In this document: one piece after another, positions 58,001-64,000 of the stretch
Numbering within the stretch: the first letter of the stretch is position 1
Layout of the letters: every line of letters starts with the position of its first letter
Assembly: GCF_009727055.1 (NCBI RefSeq)
Contig: NC_052349.1
Coordinates: forward strand, 43,153,364-43,217,363
Direction of reading: 5' to 3'
Origin: Benincasa hispida
Lineage: Eukaryota > Streptophyta > Magnoliopsida > Cucurbitales > Cucurbitaceae
Length of the DNA stretch: 64,000 nt
The notes under the pieces: generated by a model
The model's database searches: none
What the model was told of the DNA's origin: nothing
Seen by the model: the letters and a program-made list of their open reading frames with translations, nothing else
Made by a program: the position numbers and the translations under genes

Positions 58001-58621
58001 TACAACTCACTCAGGATTTCAGTCAAGTCACCTATGGTCATCTTGGAGAAATGTAAATCTCTTCTATCAGTGGTTATATAGTGAGAGTATTTATTTTGTG
58101 GTCCGGTTTTATACAAACTCTTTGTACAAAACACCCATGCTCACATGTCTTCACGTGAATGATCAAGATCAGATCATTTGTAGTACTTTACAACAATTGT
58201 AATAGCTATAAAGCGGGCCATGTTCGTAGTGTCATTAGGATAAGGTATCCATCCTTATCCATCTACTACATACCATTTAGGTTATCTTTTAATGATCCAC
58301 TTGTATGTCTCCATATACATGTTTAAGTTACAGAAGATAACCTTGGATTTTAGTTTATTAGTTTTGTAGGTTAATGCTACTAAATATCAAATAAAATACC
58401 TCTTATTTTATTAGATAAATAAATTGTTTGTAAATTACAATTACAAACTACAGGACCCATGAGATTTAAGGCATCAACCCCAACAAAAATGACCAAGGAT
58501 CTTAGTTTATTGGATTGAGTTAATACACATATAAAACAACGTTTATTTTATTAATAATAATTTATTTATATAAGTTTACAAACTACGAGAATATAAGAGA
58601 TTTAGGACACCAATCCCAATA
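55060..58621 (-). mobile_element. Copia 3' LTR (host), split by a family A solo LTR
   Basis: The segment 58486-58621, next to the Copia pol, is the start of an LTR read on the - strand (TATTGGGATTGGTGTCC), and 55060-56410 is its continuation. The two rejoin at ACATAAAAT/GACCAAGG without gap once the inserted LTR is removed. The far end near 55060 is not sharply defined. Confidence 0.65.
56411..58485 (-). mobile_element. Solo LTR, family A, copy 4, nested in the Copia LTR
   Basis: On the - strand it starts TGTTGGGGTTGATGCC and ends ..ACACATCCTTTA, 2075 bp. The 5-bp target duplication AAAAT is perfect (56406-56410 and 58486-58490), making this the youngest-looking of the four copies by that criterion. 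Open frames 56764-56955 and 57861-58202 are LTR sequence. Confidence 0.9.
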
Positions 58622-60015
58622 ATTTTTCGCTGGTCCTAAAGCTAGTGGAGTTAAGTGCACAATACAAATATAGTACACAATACAATAAACTAGGGCATAC
58701 ACTATACTAAGTAACATCTCCCACTTGCCCCAAATAATGTATCACATATCCCGTAGACCTAGACTTTCTATATGACCCTCGAACACTGTAGCCGTGAGAG
58801 CCTTCGTAAACGGATCAACAATGTTGTGCTCCAAAACTATCTTCTAACTATCACGTCACATCGTTGCACAATTTCCCGGGTTAAGTAATATTTTCTCTCA
58901 ATGTGTTTACCTATTTTATGACTCCTAGGTTCCTTTGAATTTTCCATAACACCACTATTATCACAATAAAGTGTGATGGGCAAAGACATATTTGGAACGA
59001 TTTCCAAATCAATAAGGAACTTCCTCAGCCAAATAACTTCCTTAGCAGCTTCATAAGTAGCTACGTATTTAGCTTCCATTGTGGAGTCTGTGATGCATCC
59101 TTGCTTGATGCTTTGTCAGACTATAGTTCCTCCATTAAGAGTGAAAACTGATCCTGATGTAGATTTTCTAGAATCCCTATCAATCTGAAAATCAGAGTCA
59201 GTGTATCCTGCAAGGATCAAATCCTTAGCTCCATACACAAGCATATAGTCCCTCGTTCTCCGTAGATACTTGAGAATTATTTTGACCGTTGTCCAATGAT
59301 CTAATCCTCGATTGGATTAATATCTACTAACAATTCCTACTGCATAGCAAATGTTAGGTTTAGTACATAACATTGCATACATAAGGCTGCCAACAACCGA
59401 TGCATAGGGAAATTTGTTTCATCTCCTCAACCTTTTGAGGAGTCTTAGGATACTGTTCCTCAGACAAGATAATTCCATAGCTGAAAAGCAATAAACCCTT
59501 CCTGGAATTGTGCATAAAATATCTAACAAATATCTTATCAATATATGATGCCCGAGATAAGTCCAACATTTTTTTCTTACGATCCCTAATGATTTAGATC
59601 CCTCGAACAAACCCAAATCTTTCATTTGGAACTAGGTGGCAAACCATTTCTTTACATTTGTCAATAAACTTACATCATTCCTAATGAATAAGATATCATC
59701 CATATACAACACAAGGAAAGCTATTGAATTGTTGATGATTTTCTTCTAAGCACAAGGTTCATCAACATTCTGATCAAAGTCATAAAATTTAATCGTATTA
59801 TCAAATCTTATATTCCATGATCGAGAAGCTTGTTTCAATCCATATATGAACCGATTAAGAGCAAACCTTTTGCTCCTGACCTTGCTCAACGAATCCCTCT
59901 TGTTGATTCGTGTAGATGGTCTCTTCAAGATTACCATTCAAAAAGACAGTCTTGACGTCCATTTGCCTTATCTCCTAGTCATAATATGTGGTAATGGTGA
60001 AACACACTCCAAAAG
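58622..60015 (-). pseudogene. Ty1/copia pol fragment (reverse transcriptase C-terminus and RNase H), broken
   Basis: Read on the - strand from 59990 downward: FALNRFIYGLKQASRSWNIRF (59746-59937), YMDD catalytic box at 59695-59706, MKDLG at 59620, a block starting MLDLSRASYIDKIFVR, YPKTPQKVEEM, then an RNase H end with MEAKYVATYEAAKEVIWLRKFL, LYCDNSGVMENSKEPRSHKIGKHIERKY (in pieces) at 58837-59079. Stops and frameshifts separate the blocks. A purine tract GGGGCAAGTGGGAG at about 58717-58731, just before the 3' LTR side, is the polypurine region usual for these Copia elements. Gag, integrase and the RT N-terminus are missing: the element is cut at about 60015, exactly where the Athila-like LTR begins. 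Confidence 0.85.
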
Positions 60016-60963
60016 TGTGTTCTTTAGGCTTAGAATTTAGTTATTTTTATGTTTAATTTGTTATCTTCGAAGTATTTTATATTTAATTGTAGGAATAAAG
60101 CAATTGGACCGAAACAAGCAATTTCGAGGATAAAATGACCAAAATGCCCCTAGACTGAGCATAATTACCCTCTCAAGAGCATAACGTTACACTGAAAGGT
60201 CATAGCTGGAGATTCATCAGAGCGTAACTGATTTCGAGGATAACACGACTTGCATTTTCTTCCATCTTTTATTTTTTGTTCCTTTGTATTTTAGATAGGA
60301 TATGAACAGACTTTATTTGTATCGCTATCATGAGTAATTGAATTTTAGTCCTTACAATTTTGACATAATTCTTGGATTGTGAAACTTTGTTGCTTGCTTA
60401 AATTTATTGAATGTACAATCTATTTTGGTATACTTATGTTTAATGCCTTTGAACAATTATTTACTGTTTGAATGACTTTAGTTTGATGTCCTACTTGAGA
60501 GAGAGGCCTTACATTGGAACTAGCATGTCAAACTATTAATTAACTACGCATGAGAATTATAGGAGGTTAACAGAGATCGATATTAAAGGAACCTAATGTT
60601 GCACCTAATTAATTGTTGATAATTAGGTGTGAGAAAGGGTTGAGCTTGATAGAGGATACCTGGATAAAAGGCGCTTAGGTTTATGGTTAACATAAAATAA
60701 ATTCAAGGTCTAGATAATTAATTTAGTTGATCCATCATCGAAATCATCACTATAGGACGTGTCTGTGTCCAACTTCACCCTAGTGTTATATTTTATCCGC
60801 TTTTAAGGATTAGATTAGTTAAATTCTCATCATAGTTCAATCCTCTAGATGCAGTTAGAAGGATCTCTAGATAGCTAGAAGAATCAAACCAATTTTTCAG
60901 AGGACGATACTCAATCTCTTGACTGTTTTACTATATTATAGCTCGACGTGTGCACTTCTATCA
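60016..60963 (+). repeat. 5' LTR of the Athila/Tat-like element
   Basis: 948 bp from TGTGTTCTTTAGG to ACTTCTATCA. Compared with the 3' LTR, it lacks about 262 bases between the words AGAGCGTAAC (60219) and CGACTTGCATTTT (60246); the 3' LTR has 279 bases there. Confidence 0.75.
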
Positions 60964-60968
60964 AGTTT

Positions 60969-60986
60969 TGGCACTGTTGCTAAGGA
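60969..60986 (+). other. Primer binding site, Athila/Tat type
   Basis: TGGCACTGTTGCTAAGGA, five bases after the LTR end, is a mutated form of the TGGCGCCGTTGCCGGGGA site typical of Athila/Tat-lineage gypsy elements (Asp-tRNA complementary). Confidence 0.75.
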
Positions 60987-61342
60987 ATTGTGCTTTTATT
61001 TTTTTTAATATTCAAGAGATTTAACTAATTTTAATTTAGGGTGTAAATTAGTTTTATTTATTTTATTTTACTTTTTTGTTCGTTTATTTGAGTCTTCTCT
61101 TGGTTGAATCTTGTGGTATTTGCTTTATCGTGTCTTACAATAATTTTTTATGGCCTTATGGGTTTAAAAAACCTAGCTTAGGTCCACCACCATCACCAAT
61201 GCTTTTTAACCATACTCTTATCCCATCAGTTATCATTCCCATGACCATATAAGTTATTATGTTCATCCAACCCCAATAGAGGACAAACCTTCATTAGAGA
61301 ACTAGTTGAAAGAGTTATTCTAGAGTCCAAGATTAGAAGGTT

Positions 61343-61747
61343 TTGTACGAAAGAGAGAGGGGGAGGTTGGATAGGATAGAAGCTCAAGTAGTAGAGAATG
61401 AGGCAACCCTTAAGCATATAGAAGATCAACTTTGTCCGATAGTTGATGCATTTAGAGTCTTGCTTGAGGAGAATTTTTCCAAAGCCACTGCGGTAAAGAG
61501 GTATACTATTTTAGATTCTAATGGTGAGGATGAGTTGAAAGTATTAGAGTCACACCAAGAACAGATTTGTGAGATTCAAAGGGAAAGTTTGCTTAATTTA
61601 GATGAGGAAACTCAAGTAACTAAGATTGAAGTTGAAGAGCCTTGTTTTCCATCTCTTGAGACCCCTCCCATTCTTGAATTTTCTCTTTCTCGTGAGCCGT
61701 GTAAATATGAGTTTTCTTTTAATTTTCAATATTTTTATTTTCTATAA
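61343..61747 (+). pseudogene. Short open frame in the Athila-like element interior
   Basis: 134 codons, rich in E, L and K with heptad-like spacing at residues 5-60 (DRIEAQVVENEATLKHIEDQ), suggesting a coiled coil as in the C-terminal part of Athila-type gag proteins. After the stop, similarity to a longer protein seems to continue in other frames (EKRSLQEFVGYIDSSKKRPEKW at about 61790-61855). No zinc knuckle is present. I regard it as a remnant; its identity as gag is a guess. Confidence 0.4.
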
Positions 61748-62803
61748 ATTAAAAATATCAAAAATAATTTTATGCTTTCTAGTGCTCACGAAAAGAGAAG
61801 CCTACAAGAATTTGTAGGTTATATTGATTCAAGTAAGAAGAGGCCTGAAAAATGGGAGAACTTTTACATGCCTTGACGTATAATCTCCCATGTCGTCTAG
61901 TTCGAGACGTTAAACCCAGCGCTTCTTGTGAGGTAACCCAAGTTTTACTTGCTTTCAATTGTTTTAAGTTATTTATTTTTGTTTTTGGTTAAGCTCCCAT
62001 GGTGTTCAATCTTATATTTTTTGAGTCTTTTGTCTTATAGGAACCCTCAAATAAAGTAGTTGTTCGCAGCCCTGACACACAAAGATTACTTCACTAATCA
62101 GGCAAGTTTTGCTCACTCTTTGTGTTTTATTTTCTTTTCGTTGCATTAAGGACAACACATGTTTCTAAATTTGGGGTGGGAGAAGTACTATGTACTTTTG
62201 ATTGTTTGTCTGTATTTACCCTGCATGTTATTTAGGAAAAATCAGCTTATGCATGTTAGTTGAATGAATATGTTTGAGTGGCTGAATTTTGGAGAAATTT
62301 TTTTAGATTTTGAGTGAGAAAATATGAGTTGTGGTTTAATTGTGAAATTTGATGGGCATGTGACGATTATGATTGCCTAGGAGTTATTCGAAATATGTGT
62401 ATTAGATAATCTGCTATAGAAATAGGATAGCATATTCCTAAATTAAGTTATCTTCAAGTCCCTCCTTGATTCTCTTGCATATATGAGCACATAGCCATTT
62501 TCTTTTAGGTTCTTATTAGTAAAGAATGCGTTTATTTAAATTAATCATGTTGTCATCCTAAAAGGTCTTGAAGTAAGTTAGAAAATTCTCTATTGGTTGT
62601 GTTGATCTTTATGCTAAATTGAGTGAAAGGAAATAGTCTAAAAGAAGATTACTCCTCCTTCCTGTCATAGCTTAGAAAGTGAGTAAGTTTTGCACTTCGA
62701 TTTAGACACTATTCTTAGTTGGATGTCATTCATGAAACCTATGGGTTAAGCCAAAACGAAGGTAGTGTGTCAGGAGAAGTTCTCCTTTTGATTTGGCAAA
62801 CTA

Positions 62804-62824
62804 ATAATAATAATAATAATAATT
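62804..62824. repeat. AAT microsatellite
   Basis: Seven AAT/ATA units inside the interior of the Athila-like element. Confidence 0.85.
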
Positions 62825-63177
62825 TACCAATCAAGTTGTTCCTCTTGCAACCAATCAAATAAAGAAAGTTATAATGAGATTCATTGAACAAGAGTAGGGA
62901 GAAACTGGAGGGATTCATTTAAAATCATGATAAGTCATTTAGGTTTAATTGAAAAGGCTTGCACACATACATGTGAGGGATCATAAGATCTGGCCTCAAA
63001 ATCTCTTAATTTTAGGATGTGCCTGAAATGTTTCTACTTATGGATCTAACATGGCTATTTCAAATGATGAGGTTTTGAATCATTTGTATGTTTGTTTGAA
63101 TTTTCCTTTACCATGTTCTTTCTTTACTCAGGACTAGTAAAGTTCTAAGTTTGGAGTGGTGAAAGACACTAAAAAAG

Positions 63178-64000
63178 TGTGTTCTTTAGGTTTAGAATTT
63201 AGCTAGTTTTATGCTTAATTTGTGATCTTTGATGCTTTTTAAGTTTAATTGTAGGAAATCGAGTAATTGGATCGAAACAAGTAATTTCAAGGATAAAATA
63301 ACTAAAAAGCCCTTAGAACGAGCGTAGTTACCCTTTCAAGAGCATAACATAGCTACGCTATGAACTTTGTCGAAGAAAACACGTGTGCCTCATCCAAAGA
63401 GCGTAACACATTAGCAAATTACGCTGCACCTTACGCTACGATAAATAAAAGCTAGCGTAATTACGCTCATCCCAACGTAATTATGCTGCAAGCGCTGCAT
63501 ATAAAATAAGCCTGATGTCGACTAGAAGAAGGGAGGTTGTTTTTAGGGTTTTAGTTAGAGTTCGCAAAGGCTTCCATGGGGAGCCAATTCCTAGACAGAG
63601 TCGACATCTCAAAACTACCAAAGGAGTGGTGGATCAAGGAGATTGTTGAAGAGTAATACCAAGCTTGAGGATGATAGTCAATAGAACGACTTGCATTTTC
63701 TTCCCTATTTTATTTTCTGTTTCTTTGTATTTTGGATAGGATATGAACAATCTTTATTTGTATCACTGCCATGAGTAATTGATTTGTAGTCCTTAGGGTT
63801 TTGACATAATTTTTGGATTGTGAAACTTCGTTGATTGTTCTTGAATTTATGGAATGTACAAAGTATTTTGGTATGCTTCTGTTTAATGCATTTGAACAAT
63901 TAACTAATGTTTGAATGATTTTAATTTGATGTCTTGCTTGAGAGAAAGGGCATTCGATTGGAACTAGCATGATAGGAGGTTAATAGAGGTCGATATTAGA
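63178..64000 (+). repeat. 3' LTR of the Athila/Tat-like element, cut by the window edge
   Basis: Starts TGTGTTCTTTAGG like the 5' LTR and stays alignable to the window end. The extra segment (about 63408-63686) is rich in TTACGCT/AGCGTAA words and contains GAGCGTAACACATTAGC. The - strand open frames 63705-63970 lie within it and are shadows. Confidence 0.75.

Larger units (their letters stand above)
60016..64000 (+). mobile_element. Non-autonomous Athila/Tat-like LTR retrotransposon, 3' end beyond the window
   Basis: The 5' LTR (60016-60963) and 3' LTR (from 63178 to beyond 64000) both begin TGTGTTCTTTAGG and match along their length. A primer binding site follows the 5' LTR, and AAAGACACTAAAAAAG before the 3' LTR serves as polypurine tract. 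The interior is only about 2.2 kb and carries one short open frame and the conserved non-coding block CCCAGCGCTTCTTGTGAGGT..CCCAAG (61916), but no protease, polymerase or integrase. It must therefore depend on a related autonomous element, of which 34901-40977 may be a decayed cousin. Confidence 0.75.

Overview
The window is nuclear DNA of a eudicot plant. The LINE, Copia and SINE families I recognise look like those of cucurbits, so Cucurbitaceae is likely, though that rests on memory of repeat families and not on a search. Only one gene looks intact: an organellar valyl-tRNA synthetase (EMB2247 type) on the + strand, 1796-24157. Its 27 exons join without a frame break into 2910 bases of coding sequence (969 residues plus stop).

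Region 1-1650: a decayed DUF1985 gene fragment on the - strand at the window edge, a 15-bp tandem repeat, AAT microsatellites, then the promoter side of the synthetase gene. Region 1796-24157: the synthetase. Its introns are swollen by transposable elements: LINE 3' ends in introns 3, 6 and 9, an Au-like SINE in intron 10, a MYG1-like retropseudogene in intron 11, and several short inverted-repeat (MITE-like) elements. Intron 25 uses a GC donor.

Region 25095-34110: a decayed Mutator-like element (MULE). It carries a broken MuDR-type transposase, a separated SWIM zinc finger and a broken plant mobile domain (PMD) gene. Both ends carry repeated short palindromes inside imperfect terminal inverted repeats. 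The MULE is split by a 659-bp hAT-type element with a perfect 8-bp target duplication and by a long LTR followed by a Met-type primer binding site. This stretch also holds clear assembly artefacts: a complete Nextera mate-pair junction adaptor (32495-32532), a partial one (27491-27521), each beside duplicated sequence, and a 91-bp exact duplication around a single N (29282).

Region 34110-64000: nested LTR retrotransposons with no host gene. A gypsy (Athila/Tat-like) relic with a protease domain is followed by four solo LTRs of one family (called A here), most with recognisable 5-bp target duplications, three of them sitting inside other LTRs. There are two LTRs of a second family (B), a decayed Copia pol on the - strand, and a non-autonomous Athila/Tat-like element whose 3' LTR runs off the window. 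I found no tRNA or rRNA gene, CRISPR array or bacterial feature, and no convincing undescribed system. The most notable observations are the MULE terminal palindromes, the repeated solo-LTR nesting and the adaptor artefacts.
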